Below, one piece after another: positions 43,192 to 54,628 of a stretch of DNA of 64,000 bases (the first letter of the stretch is position 1; the number at the start of each line of letters is the position of its first letter). A model generated the notes under the pieces. The model was given only the letters and a program-made list of their open reading frames with translations. It was not told the origin of the DNA and made no database searches. The DNA comes from Begonia masoniana. Its lineage: Eukaryota; Streptophyta; Magnoliopsida; Cucurbitales; Begoniaceae. Where the stretch lies: the NCBI GenBank assembly GCA_022432975.1, contig CM039508.1:48573646-48637645 (forward strand), written 5' to 3'. The position numbers were made by a program, and so were the translations under genes.

Positions 43192-46100
43192 TTATTCATG
43201 TTGCCGAAGATTGATTTCCCAGGCCGATGCTAACTGCGACAAAAGTTGGTCAGGTGGAGCACCGTCCCAGTCCTCCGGAAGTTCCATGGCCGACGAAGCT
43301 TCGTGTAAATTCAACAAAATCTCTTTCTTCAACTCCATCGGAATGCCCAAGAAATCAGCTCCATTTTCAATCACATTTTCCACCAGCTGAACACAGAAAC
43401 ATTACATAATGGAAGTAAAGCAAACCCCATATTTTGCAAACATTAAAGCTTCAATCTAACAATTTCAAATCTCCAACAGTCTGCAAGTATAGAAGAAACA
43501 CATAAAGTAATAAACTAAAGCCTTACCTGTTGAATCCAAGATAAACAGATGTCAAACAAGTTCTGCTCATGAAGAAACTGGCCCACCGCATGCAAGACGT
43601 CAGCAGCTACCTCATTTGTCAGAAGATCAATCACAGGACCAGATTTATCCATTAACTTAACAAGCAAAATCCCATCTGAAGTAGATAAAACTTCAGCATA
43701 GGCTGAGTCCATATCACCCACATGAAGAGCATCCATGGCATTCCTCCATGAAGTCCAGGCCAAGTCCCTTTCTTGACCAGAATTGTCATCAGCCATGGCT
43801 TCTGCAGTTGATTCAGGAATAGGCACTCTTGCTGTCCGAGAAGTTCTACTGTCTTCTCCTGCCACTCGAATTGCCTCCAATGTTGCTTCATCCTTTGAAG
43901 CTTGCCAAACACTTCTTGCAGAAGGTCCTTCGCCATGCCTAACAGGTCCACCTCCTTTGCCCCAACCTCTCCTACTTGCAACTTGATCATTCTCGTTTTC
44001 CGATTTGGGTGATCTGCCGTCCATTGAACCTCCACTTGGAGCTCTCTTGGAGACGATTTGCCCATTTCTAGAAGTCCCATAACCTGGCATGTCCCAATTA
44101 TCATGCATATCGGATCTCCATGGAGGGCCTCTTCCTCTCATAAATGAAGAAATCCCATCGGTTTGATTGAATCTTTCGCCGTAAGGAATCCTCGAATCAC
44201 TACTCCTTCCAAATTTGGCACCAGAATAGTCAGGCAAAGCATTATACTTCCCTAAATGCCTATTTGATGATCCCTCAAACCCCATAACAAAGTTACTTCT
44301 CCTTCCCGATGACCCTGACAAATCACGGGCCATGTCCTCAACAATTCTCTCGAGACCTCTTACTCTATTCTCCAGCGTTACCATACTATCATGTGATCCA
44401 CCGATAAAATCCTGCGAGGAAAGAACTAACAGCTTGAAAAGGTATCACAGAACTTGATCTACCCAAATAAATTCAGCATACCTGCACCATGTTCATCAAA
44501 TGAGCTTGCTGTCTCTCCATTTGCAACAACTGCCTCTGAATAGCCAACCAACTTCCCTTGTTATTCATGAAAGACCCTTCTGACTGGGCTTCTGCCTTGG
44601 AGAAATTTGATAGACTTCCAGATGAATCTCTGTAATTTGAGTCGGTACGATCATCGCCATCATACCTTTTTTCTCTAGACTCTTTTCCATTTGCTCGCCC
44701 ATCATGCAATTTATCCCGTGCAAGATCATCATGATCCCGAATCTTCGAATGGGAAATAGCAGCACCTCTCTCTAAGTTACGATATTTACTATTAAAAGTG
44801 CCATGCCAATCGTCTGAATGGATGTCGGCATGGCGACTTGATTTTCCCCTGTGTTCTGAATTGTTAGGCTCTAATTCCTCATTTTTTGAGTTTGAAGAAC
44901 TTAGACATCTGCGAGGAAGAATAACTTCTACAGGTAACTCGCCAGAACCCCTCGTTAGTTTCTGGAAGAATTCTGGGTTGAGCTCTTTGTCAGTTAAGGC
45001 TAGCGCTTTCTTCTTCAATATTACAACTGCTTTGTCTGGAATGCTACCACATTTAGTCTTATCAACAGAATTTGAATTAGAAGCAGAACTATCTAATATA
45101 TCGTTTGATTGTGGTTCTTTCCCTTCATTTGAACTGTTCTTCCTCTGGTTTTCCTTTTCTGACAACCTCGTTTGCTCAGAAAGTTCATCTAGATGGGAAA
45201 AACAGATAATGACCAGAAACACGAATCAGATTAAATTAGAAACGATGAAGAAGGGAAATTATCGACGGAATCACGTACCATGAGCCGAGGCTTTCTGGGC
45301 TTGCCCAACTTCATCATCTTCTTTCCCAGCAATCTTTTTCCATAACTGCAATGCCTCTGTGATACTATCTCTTACAGGTTTAATCTGCAAAGCAGGGTAA
45401 AAGTATTAAACTGACATAATAAATGAATTGAAACAAATACATTTTCTTCTCTGGTAATTGAAGACCTCCTAATAGCCACACAGTTATTCCATTTGTCCCA
45501 ATCTATAGCTCGATGCTCCAATAGAACTACGATTAATTTTCTCCCAGAATTCTGCGTAGAATTTAGTCCGTCTAGATTAGAAAGAAAGAACCTGATTTCC
45601 AATTTAAATTAACATTAACTCTGCCTCTTTTCTCTCTCAACAATCAAGACTGACTTTTTTTTTCACTCCGTATTATACAAAATCACGATGGGTTTCGTAT
45701 GAAAAAGTTTTTTTTTTTTTTTTTTTTTTTACAATTTAAGAACTAAATTGTGAGACTGATAATGAATGAAATTTCTACTAAAACATCCACTTTTATTGAA
45801 TAATGAGTAGTTTACATCTGATGAGTGATTAACAGAGTAAGAGACCCTGCAGCATAAAGCAGTAAATAGTCAACTAGATAATAGGCCTGCTACTCACAGA
45901 CAAACAAATAATTTGCATATCACCCGTAAGATCAGTTACCAGGCTATGGAGACCAAATATGATAATTACCTTGTCAAATCTGCAAGCCTCAAGGGCTGTT
46001 AGAGTTGAATCACCTCCATCTGTAATCAAGCTACTTGAATGCAATGCTAAAGCACTTAACGTCTCAGCTGCTGCCTTACGAGTTGCCCAATCTGCACTGC

Positions 46101-47852
46101 CAAGGCACTCGTGCGTACTTTGCAGCAAATGGTCTAAGCTTTGTGGTGCAATTGCACCTACCTAAAACAAGTACATATTTCTCCAAGTTAGATCCTAGAA
46201 TCACCCTCGGGAGAATACAAGCCAAACAAACAAGATAAAACACCCAAGATTAAGGACCCTAGTCCTACATTTTGTCTGTGTGGACCAAGGAGAAAGAGGG
46301 CTCGGCAGGAAGAGGATTGTCACGGGAGAGAAACAAGAAGGTTAACTGTATAAATCACGGATCTAGCTTCTTAATGTTTTTCTATTTTCAAAAAAGAGTT
46401 TTGGAAACATCTACCTACGTACTCGAAATAAAGCCAGATCTTTTGGGATTACGAGATTCATAACTAAAGTTGTGTTGCCTTTTGTATTCACTATTTACAA
46501 CTTTCATACATGTAAAAAATCCTTAAAGTATCAGTGTGTCGCTGATGTTTACAAATCACAGATCACTTCACAATGGAGTAATTTTATTTAAAAAATTATC
46601 ATTCAAATGTAAAATCCTGCACAAGTATCCCTCAAAACATTTTTAATATTGAGTTATGTTGATCAAAATCAACATTCTTGTATGAACTACATTTCACACG
46701 GATGAAGAACCTTAATCGCTAGTCTATGATCAAGTTTTATCTTTTCTCTTCGATGTCATGGAATTTACAGGCATAATAGTGTTATCTAACTTATGAAACC
46801 CTCAAACACTGAATACCTTTGACTCCAAATACTTTATGCACAATTGAACTACATCGTATACCAAATCTAAGTTGTAACACTGACTATTTTATTCAAATGT
46901 ACAAGTGTTTGGGCTAGCTTGTCCACATCGTGGCTGATCTTGCAAGCCTGAAATTAACGACCAACTAAAATTCCACGGTCTAGTCTAAAATGGAGACGGG
47001 CTTGCTTACCAAGTAATTAACAAGAAACTATCGCGATTTAAATAACACTAAGAACAGATTCCAGTGACTCAATGATATCATGATCGTCATAAAAAGCATA
47101 GAAAGAAAAAAAGTTACAAGCTCAAAAAATACGAGTAAACCAACCTGTGACAAATTGGCCACAATAGGCAGAAGAGCAGATTTCGCCAAGAAGTTGGGAT
47201 TGTTTAGCAACTTACAGATCTTCGGACATAGCTTCTGGAAAGCCGAGACGGGAGGGCTTAAAGCACATTCCACCATTTTAGCCATACACATGGCAGCGCC
47301 AGACTGTACTCCCTTGTTCTGCTCCCCCATTGCCTCAAATAGAGGTTTCACAAACAAAGACAACACTGAACCAAGACCGCCATTGTCACCACCAGATGCA
47401 TCACCCTTTAAGTACTGAGCCGATAATGTTCCAATGGCGTCACGGCACGCATCCCTTACACCCGAATCCGAATCCTTCAGCCTTCTAACGACATGGGCAA
47501 TGATTTTGGTCAGGTGGGCCGACGTAGAATCGCCATGGGAAGCGCAAACCGAAGTGAGAAGCTTCAGAGACTCTTTCTTAACAGCGGGTTTGGGGTCAGC
47601 TGAGGCATCGTAGAGGCAATTGAGGAGCATGGGAATGGCTTCTGGGGAAATAGACTGGATGATCTTCTCGAGGTCTTCGATGGCTATCTGGTAGGTGTCT
47701 CTGTCTGTAAGCTTAGAGAGGGAAGTGAGGATCCTCTGCTTGAGTTCAACCATGGCTAAATGGGAGGAGAGAGAAGAAGAATAAGATCTTGTAGTGGGTG
47801 GCGATTGATTTGGAGGTTTGGCGAGTTTTGAGGATTTGGGTTGAGAACCCAT
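43192..47852 (-). CDS. TORTIFOLIA1/SPIRAL2-like microtubule-associated protein
   Basis: Minus-strand exons are 47852-47145, 46161-45970, 45384-45279, 45188-44482, 44411-43527 and 43386-43192, giving 930 residues with consistent phases. The N-terminal third is a TOG-like array of HEAT repeats (MVELKQRILTSLSKL, then DPKPAVKKESLKLLTSVC and SDSGVRDACRDAIGTLS). A long polar, serine/charged region follows, with a short coiled coil (MVTLENRVRGLERIVEDM) near residue 580. The C-terminal domain (LSWIQQLVENVIENG to the end) is the conserved TORTIFOLIA1 tail. Family members bind cortical microtubules and control their minus ends or severing, and so organ twisting and directional growth. It is not clear which family branch this belongs to (TOR1/SPR2 itself or a TOR1-like member). 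Confidence 0.92.
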
Positions 47853-48183
47853 TTCGTAGCTCGTCGCAGGCAGTCGAGAAATGTGGGAATTTGATCAAAT
47901 GGGTAGCTTATATGAAAAGAAAATGCAGAACAATGCAGTTGCAGAAGAAACACCAGATCTTATAAAACACTAAATTTGTGGCAGAGAATGAAAGAGAGAA
48001 GAAGAAGAAGAAGAAGAAGAGGGAAAGAGTAAGCGGCAAGTCTAGGGGAGAGTTAGAAATCCAACCCACCTGAGTTGAAATGAGAGCTGAAATCCATGAC
48101 TTGAATTGAAAGCAAAAAATAGGATCAGTTTTTGAAGTCTGAAAAAAAATAATAACTAAATATCATCTTTGGGTTGCAAAGTC
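47853..48183. promoter_or_regulatory. Leader/promoter of the TORTIFOLIA1-like gene
   Basis: Contains a (GAA)n run at about 47999-48021. No TATA box stands out. The terminal repeat of the Pack-type element begins at 48184, so the promoter proximal to this gene can be only about 330 bp unless it extends into the transposon. Confidence 0.45.
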
Positions 48184-49870
48184 TAGATAAAATGCAAGAT
48201 GCCCCTACAACTAGGTAAAATGAGTAATTTATACCGTAAACTTGGATAATGGACAAGAACAACCTTAATACTTTGATAATTGGTAATATAGCCCCTACCG
48301 TCATATTTTTTGTTAAAATGTCACGTTTTTTTCGCATGTCTATTTTTTCTTCCGAAAATACCTTTGCTCTAAAACTGAGTTTCTACAATAATCGTCGTTA
48401 AAACCTTCAAATATGAGTTCTTCCGGCGACCTCATTTCCCAATTCAACGGAGCTCTACTCCATTCTTTGTTTCCTAAAAATGACAAGAAGAGATTTTCAG
48501 ACGAAGAGAAGCCATGAAAAAAGAGAATAAAATGAAGCAAAACTAATGGTGCAGTAGCGCAGATAAGCTTCCCATCGCCATGAAATCACAGACAAGAAAC
48601 TTTTCTTCTCTACTAAAGTAGTAAGCTCTGAGAGGAACCAAATTTGGATGATCCATTCTTCCAACTATTTTAATCTTCTCCCTGAATTCTCTCTCCAATA
48701 TCGTCACGTCCTTCAGCCTCTTCACCGCCACCGTAGCTCCGATGTCCATTACAGCCTTGTAAGATGTTCCGAAGGTTCCTTTTCCCAAAACCTCAACCGA
48801 AGCTCTCAGCAAATCCTCCAAATCGAACCTCTTAGCCGCATTTCCGAAGAACACTAGCCTTTTCACTCCTCCCACATCTTTCGATTCCTCTTTTGAATTG
48901 CCAACAATTGATGATATAGATTGCCCATTTCTGAATCCGCCATTTTCAACTTCTGCCGCCGGTTTACCTCCCGGAGTTTCTGCCTCTGGTTGTTTTGCTA
49001 AGGCCATGTCTACAGAGCTTTTTTTCTTGCTGCGCTTCTTTCGGCAGAGAAGCATTTTCAGCAGGAAAATCAATATGAATCCCACTAAAGATCCTATGAT
49101 AATTCCAGCAATGGCACCTCCCGACAGCTTTTTCTTCTTTCCCATCGCGTCACCGTCACCGATCCCGATATCTCGCTGGTACCGTCGCAGGCCTGAAGCG
49201 GGATCCCACAGAGGGAATTACCCAGAAACGAACTCAATGTAAATTTGTGTAAGCTCGTTGGAATCGACCTGTTAAGCAAATTATTAGAAGCATTGAACTG
49301 TTCTACTGTAACGACCCTAAAATTTAATTTAGATTTTTTCCCAATTTGAAAATCCTAAAAGTTTTTCCCAAATTGATTTGTAAATTCGGTTAAATTGGAT
49401 CGTTATAAAACCATAATTTTTTTAATTCAAAATCATTGAAAATATAAAAATCATTTAATAAGCAGAAACTTTGAAATAAATATTTAGAACATTAAATGCT
49501 AAGCAAATATTAAATAAAACTTCGTTCATAAAATCTTTTAAAAACAATAGCGTACTTAATAAAAATTCAACAGTTGATGTAATAAATTATTTAAACTTAA
49601 AACAAAATAAATTTAAATACAACTAATTATAAAATATCTTTTTAAATCGATATAAAAGCATAACTTTAAATTTTTATTCAAAACCAACGACAACATCCTC
49701 CTCTGTATGCTCGCCTGCCTCTAGAGGATTCTCGAACACAGCTAGTTCTTCCTCAGATAAAAACTCACCTACATCACAAAATTAAAACTATGAGAAAAAC
49801 TCAGTAAGCGAAAATATGTGCAAGTGTCAACATTTATTTTTTTTCTGAATCCTGTCTTATCAGTTACATT

Positions 49871-50137
49871 CTGGTTAGAACTTGTTCCAACCCTCGGTCA
49901 AACATCACCTCTAGTTAGAACTTATTCTAACGTTCGGTCAAACACCACCTCTAGTTAGAACTTGTTCCAACATTCGGTCAAACACCACCTCTAGTTAGAA
50001 CTTGTTCCAACTTTCAGTTAAACATCCCCTCTAGTTAGAACTTGTTCCAACCGTCGATTAAATATCGCATCTAGTTAAAACTTGTTTCAACCATCACTTC
50101 TAGTTAGAACTTGTTCCAACCGTCGGTCAAATATTAC
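49871..50137. repeat. Seven tandem ~40-bp units in the LTR
   Basis: Each unit carries GTTAGAACTTGTTCCAAC followed by a CGGTCAAACA-like half. One unit is about 11 bp shorter. The inner GAACTTGTTC word is imperfectly palindromic. Confidence 0.9.
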
Positions 50138-50970
50138 ATACTTTTCGTCAATTCCATCGTTTTCATACACACACAAATGTCCTATCAATTTTTATCTTTT
50201 TAAACAATTCTATATCAATGTCTAAATATGCGAGCTCAAACATCAGGAATATAAAATAAAACTGTAATAAAATAATATAGATTTTGTGATGTTGGGTCAT
50301 AGCCAAAACGTTGAAAAACGTGATAGTTTCACTTATATGGATTCCGAGCAATTAGGGAATAAGATTTTTAATTATTTTTCCCGAACGTTGAATAATCTTC
50401 TTTGTCTAAAAATTAGAGATATTTAAATTTTATTCCAAATAATCATTTTGAAAATAATTAGGGTATAAATTCCTTACCAATAAAAATCCAAGTGTTGGAT
50501 TTTCAGATTAATTTTGGCGTCCTAAACGATCCACAAAATATTAGGTTTGGATTTGGGCCGGTTTGGGTCGACTCGACCGGTTCAGTCAATTGGGCCGGTT
50601 CACTGTGTAGTTTAGCTTGGTGGTTTGGTTTGGTTTAGAATAAAGATTTTGATCCAATCTTTTGTTCTTCTCCTTCGTGCGAGCTTCTGCGAGAGAGAGT
50701 GTGAGACCGAGAACGAGAGAAAACTTTACGCGAAGAATGGTTTGGCCGAGAGGAGAGATTTGCGTTGACAAAAATGACTTCGGCCGAGAGAAGGGAAGTT
50801 CGTCAGAGGAACGCTCGGCGTTCAGAGCAAGGCAGAAGCCTCCTCAGAGGATTTCGGCTGGGCCTGAGTAGGTTGCGGTGGTCGGAGGTCGCGTACGGCG
50901 ATTCTGCAAAGTAGGTTATTCTCTGGCTAGGTAAGAGTTTCCTCTCGGTTCTTCTCCGTTTTCCAGAACC

Positions 50971-50985
50971 GGGGGGGGGGGGGGG
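50971..50985. repeat. Run of 15 G
   Basis: It abuts the left end of the nested element. A second G run (51814-51820) abuts its right end, so the element landed inside a G tract and duplicated part of it. Confidence 0.9.
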
Positions 50986-51243
50986 TGTAACAACCCTTAT
51001 TCCCAGCAAGATATTGTCCGCTCTGGGGATTGGGCCGCATCCCAATATCCTTCCCTCACGGCTTTGTTTGGTGAGAACTTCCCGGAATGTCACCCAACCT
51101 GGAATTGCTCTTGCCGAAGCACTTTTAACTTCGGAGTTCTTATGGGATCCGTTGCCAATCGTGCTCCAAAACGCGTCTTGCTATGTTGGGAGGGTCTCTT
51201 TACATATGTTTCATTTCCACATACTTCCCCAAGCGATGTGGGA

Positions 51244-51532
51244 TTGTGACGACCCCCTTTTTACGACCTGTCACCTTCCGGTTCTCCCGCGCGGACGTAC
51301 CGCCATCCGGGTTCCGGTTCGTGCAGCCATCGTACCCATACGTGCATATTCGGGTCATCACAATCACCCCCCCTCGGGAGCCCAACGTCCTCATTGGCCA
51401 CATTTTCGGTTGGGTACAGGCTCTGATACCATTTGTAACCACCCCTATTCCCAGCAAGATATTGTCCGCTCTGGGGATTGGGCCGCAGCCTAATATCCTC
51501 CATCGTACACATACTTGCACATTCGGGTCATC
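51244..51532 (-). mobile_element. Possible very small LTR retrotransposon (TRIM/SMART-like), ~290 bp
   Basis: Two similar segments end in CATATTCGGGTCATCAC-like sequence (51325-51365 and 51492-51532) and start TGTGACGACCC / TGTAACCACCC. Between them on the minus strand a TGGTATCAGAGCC primer-binding site (51432-51420) directly follows a TTACA LTR end, and a GAGGGGGGG purine tract (about 51376-51368) directly precedes the other segment. That is LTR, primer site, purine tract, LTR in under 300 bp, with no coding capacity. Confidence 0.5.
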
Positions 51533-51539
51533 ACCACTG

Positions 51540-51578
51540 GCGATTTGCAACAGGCGATTGTTCGCCTGTTGCGATCGC
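51540..51578. repeat. 17-18-bp inverted repeat with 4-nt loop
   Basis: GCGATTTGCAACAGGCGA, loop TTGT, then TCGCCTGTTGCGATCGC. One unpaired base in the stem. Located just after the small TRIM-like unit. Confidence 0.85.
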
Positions 51579-52670
51579 CCCTGTTAGCTGGGAGCGAATC
51601 TCCCTTTTGCCCCTCGCGATTGACTTCATTTATTTTTTAATTAATTATTTTAAGTTTTAATTTAATTGTTTTAAAGTTTTGTTTTAACGATTTCAATTCG
51701 AATTTCGATTTTAGAAGTTTTATTTCCGCACAAACATTAGATTTAAAGTTTTAAGTATAAAAAAATATATATATAATGCGGTAAAATAAGGGAATAGTGT
51801 AAGGGTCGTCACAGGGGGGGTGGAATTTTTCTTGTGTGATTTTCCTTTCACATATTTGCTTGATTTGTAAGGAAGAGAAACTTCAATTCTTTCCTTATTG
51901 ATGATCAGATTCGTCGACCGATTTAGGAAAAGATTTTCTTTTGTGATTATTTTCCAACTTTCACAGAATACAGCTTGAATCTAGGAATGAGTATGCTTCA
52001 GGTTGTGATTCACCGAAATTAGGCTGTTAATTGGAAATAAATTTTCTGATTTTGTGTTAAAATTCCAGACTAATTTCTGAAATTAAGGTTTTTTTGCCTA
52101 AATTGGGGATTTTCGTGATTGATTATTTTCCTTAAGTGTGATTAGAAAAAGGATTTGATTCCTTAATTTGGGATTAAAATATTAGTATGTTACATCTACG
52201 CTTTCAAGATTCAGTCCAGAAATAGAGCCGCTAAACTGGTTGTTCTCTATGTAAAGCTTTTTCAACATTTTCAGATTGTTGAAACCCAGAGGGATCTCAC
52301 CGGAGAAGTTGTTCGAGGCCAAGTTGAGACGAATCAGTTCATGAAGTTCAAACAAAAAACCGGGGATTTCGCCGGTATAACTATTTCCTTGCAAGTAGAG
52401 GCTGCAAGGATTGGTATAGGCGACGAGATCCGACGGCAATTGGCCTGTCAAAGCATTGAGCTTGAGACTAAGAGTCCGAAGTTCGGGCATGTTTCCGAGA
52501 ATACCGGTTGGTACATATGAAAAAAACGTGACATTTTAACAGAAAATATGACGGTAGGGGCCATATTGCCCATTATCAAAGTATTAAGGTTGTTCTTGCT
52601 TATTATCCAAGTTTACGGTGTAAATTGTCTATTTTATCTAGTTGTAGGGGCCAAATTGTATTTTACCCTA

Positions 52671-53224
52671 AAGATTAAGGTAGGTTTTAGATGTCCTGTA
52701 ACGACATTGGAAGAGTTGGACAAAACAAAAAGGAGGAGCCCTCTAATAATTTTATAATTTAATTTTGAAAATTATGAAAATTTCTTAAAAAAAACAAAAG
52801 AAAAAATTGTATTTTTTCTATAGATATAGATTATATAGTTTAGGGTAATTATCAAAATAAAACTCTAAAAGTAACGAAGTATCTTCAATTGACAACTTAA
52901 ACTTTTAATTTCGTAAATTGATACATCATAATTTAAAGTGTTAACTGACACTTTGTCATTAACGCCCGTTAAATTGTCAGTTAATAGTCTCTCTCTACTA
53001 ACATGTTACATCGAACATGGAAAAATGATATTTTGTTTCAATACTTTACGCGAGACATGACATTTCGAGTGATCAAACTTTGATTGTAGATTATCTAAAA
53101 GTTTCATTTCCATGAATATTTACAGGTAAATTGATGAAGTGTTAACAATGAAAGAGTACTCGAGGCTACAACAACTCTGAAGGAAAAATATTAACAAAAA
53201 CCTTGGATTAAACTATAACCCTCC
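52671..53224. other. AT-rich intergenic DNA, no gene
   Basis: No coding frame. A segment at 52840-53000 with words such as AAATTGATAC and TTAACTGACA resembles a decayed MITE but has no defined ends. Confidence 0.4.
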
Positions 53225-54404
53225 TCACGTTATCAGCCGTGGTCCAGGAAGCCCCATTAAGTGCCGGACTTTTCGGGATGAATATTGCGCGAGCCGGTGG
53301 AGACATGGTGGAGACATTCCGACCATCATTGCTACTGAGCTTTGCAGAGTCCACAATCCATCTCCACAGATTAAACCAGAAGCAGCTAATGGAGCGACTG
53401 CGTCAGCCTCGGCCTCATTCTTCAATCTCCAGAAGAAGACAATCAAGCAGCCTATTATCATGTCAATGGAGAGGTAGGCACAGAAGGTAATGGAATTGCC
53501 ACTGCCGTAGGGCTCGGAACGAATTTCAACCATTTCTTTGGAAGCATGTCTTTGATGATGTTGGTGACAATGGCTGCTGCGAAGAAGGCGAAACATAGCT
53601 GGCGACTGTGTTTTGGTAAGCCTGATAAACCTCCGAGACTGGTGATGGCAATGTCTCGATAATAAGGTCCGAATATGGCTGGAAAATCCATGTCTTTGCC
53701 CGAAATCTGCACAACCTTTCTGGAAGAAGCTGAAGATGAGGGGAGAAACGATGCAACCGAAGAAAGTTCTAATTATTTTGCTGGCTAATATGGATTTGGA
53801 AGAGGTGAGAGTTGTGTAGCCAGTTTTGAAGTCTACCATGAGATTTGTACCTGTGCTGAGACAAAGTTTACTACAACTCCACACGCCACTAGACTGATAA
53901 GAACATCACCATGACAGGTCCCTACCCATCCTCCCAAGATCATCATAGCCAATTTACCACAATTATATGCAGGGGGCATATCAGATACTCCATGTATATG
54001 TGCTGCACAGATTGCTAAGACAGGAGCTATCATGTACATTACAGCCAATCACGACAGAAATGGCAGAGGATCATCAACTGGAAGAGTGCTTCCAACCTCA
54101 TCATGGAGCCTTCCGAATAATCTGAGGGCGCTAACTCTCAAGATCATGTAGAGGGTATCACCAAGCACCATGGAAATGGCAGTAAAGAGCTGTTGAAAGG
54201 AAAGAATGAGTTTTTCAGAATACCAATCCCTTTCCTATGCATTATGGAAGACCACGTGAATCCCCATGAAAGAACCGATCCAAGCAGAATCAAAACGCTT
54301 GTGCTGAAAGGACAAAGCATCCCTACCCCGGCATACGTGCCTAAGAAATCGAAGCGAAAACTATAGTTTCCGAAAAACCCTGAAGAATTGAATTAGGTTC
54401 TGCA

Positions 54405-54628
54405 TGTCAGAGTCTAAAGAAGATGAGAAAAAATATTTCTTCTGTATATTATTTTTGAAAACAATTACAATCACTTTTATAAGCTAAATACAAAATCTTA
54501 AGAGAGAGAGAAAGTGAGGATAAAATCTCAACAGAGAGAAAGAGAGGCGATCTGCTTCGAACTGAAGAGATGCGATCGTAACAGAAGATTAGTGAACCCG
54601 GTTCCCGGTTCACTTGTATGGTTCGACA
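54405..54628 (-). repeat. 3' LTR of the first copia element (224 bp)
   Basis: Ends TG...CA on the plus strand. Contains AAAGAAGATGAGAAAAAATA and the GATCTGCTTCGAACTGAAG block shared with the other LTR. Confidence 0.95.

Larger units (their letters stand above)
50986..51813 (-). mobile_element. Nested Cassandra-like LTR element with 5S-derived sequence
   Basis: Ends are TGTAACAACCC and GGGTCGTCACA, with G runs on both sides as target duplication. At 51077-51156 the minus strand again shows 5S rRNA-derived blocks (GGATCCCATAAGAACTCCGAAGTTAA, GGGTGACATTCCGGGAAG), and a CCCACATCG box lies near 51235-51243. The 65 bases at 50986-51050 recur at 51434-51498. The unit at 11785-12052 is a relative, about 80-85% alike. 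Confidence 0.7.
49307..52194. mobile_element. LTR-type element (2,888 bp) inserted in the kinase fragment
   Basis: It begins TGTAACGACCC and ends AGTATGTTACA. The flanks are TCTAC (49302-49306 and 52195-52199). Without it the kinase leucine-rich-repeat frame is continuous. No gag or pol was found. It is probably a solo LTR of about 2.06 kb enlarged by the nested element at 50986-51813. Confidence 0.88.
48430..52512 (-). pseudogene. Fragment of an LRR receptor-like kinase (RLK902/At1g48480 type)
   Basis: Minus strand: leucine-rich repeats at 52512-52200 (starting TGILGNMPELRTLSL, with NNFSGEIP repeats), then a break for the LTR at 49307-52194. It resumes at 49301 with the last repeat and a juxtamembrane region, a transmembrane helix near 49110 ([16 protein letters not shown]), and the kinase N-lobe: [20 protein letters not shown] glycine loop, VAVKRLKD lysine and MGSLSALLH. 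About 90 bp of filler interrupts before a short continuation (NKEWSRAPLNWEMRS) at about 48475-48432, after which homology stops. The catalytic loop and everything beyond are absent, as is the N-terminal signal peptide. The ends of homology coincide with the inner edges of the terminal repeats, so the fragment was captured by the transposon. Confidence 0.85.
48184..52670. mobile_element. Pack-type DNA element carrying a receptor-kinase fragment
   Basis: The sequences at 48184-48341 and 52515-52670 are inverted copies of each other (about 155 bp, about 88% alike). Shared blocks include TAAAATNCAA, GCCCCTACAACTAG, ATTATCCAAGTTTACGG, TATCAAAGTATTAAGGTTGTTCTTG and ATGACGGTAGGGGC. Between them lies only a piece of a receptor kinase gene and a nested LTR element. 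Terminal repeats of this length around a host gene fragment are characteristic of Pack-MULE-like elements. No clear target duplication was found, so the family assignment is uncertain. Confidence 0.7.

Noticed and set aside
48125..48337. Minus-strand 70-residue frame and its twin at 52548-52757 (plus)
   Set aside because: They are the same sequence in inverted orientation because they are the terminal repeats of the Pack-type element, not genes.
49870..50137. CRISPR-like regular repeats
   Set aside because: The units are contiguous 40-bp tandem repeats without unique spacers, in plant LTR DNA.
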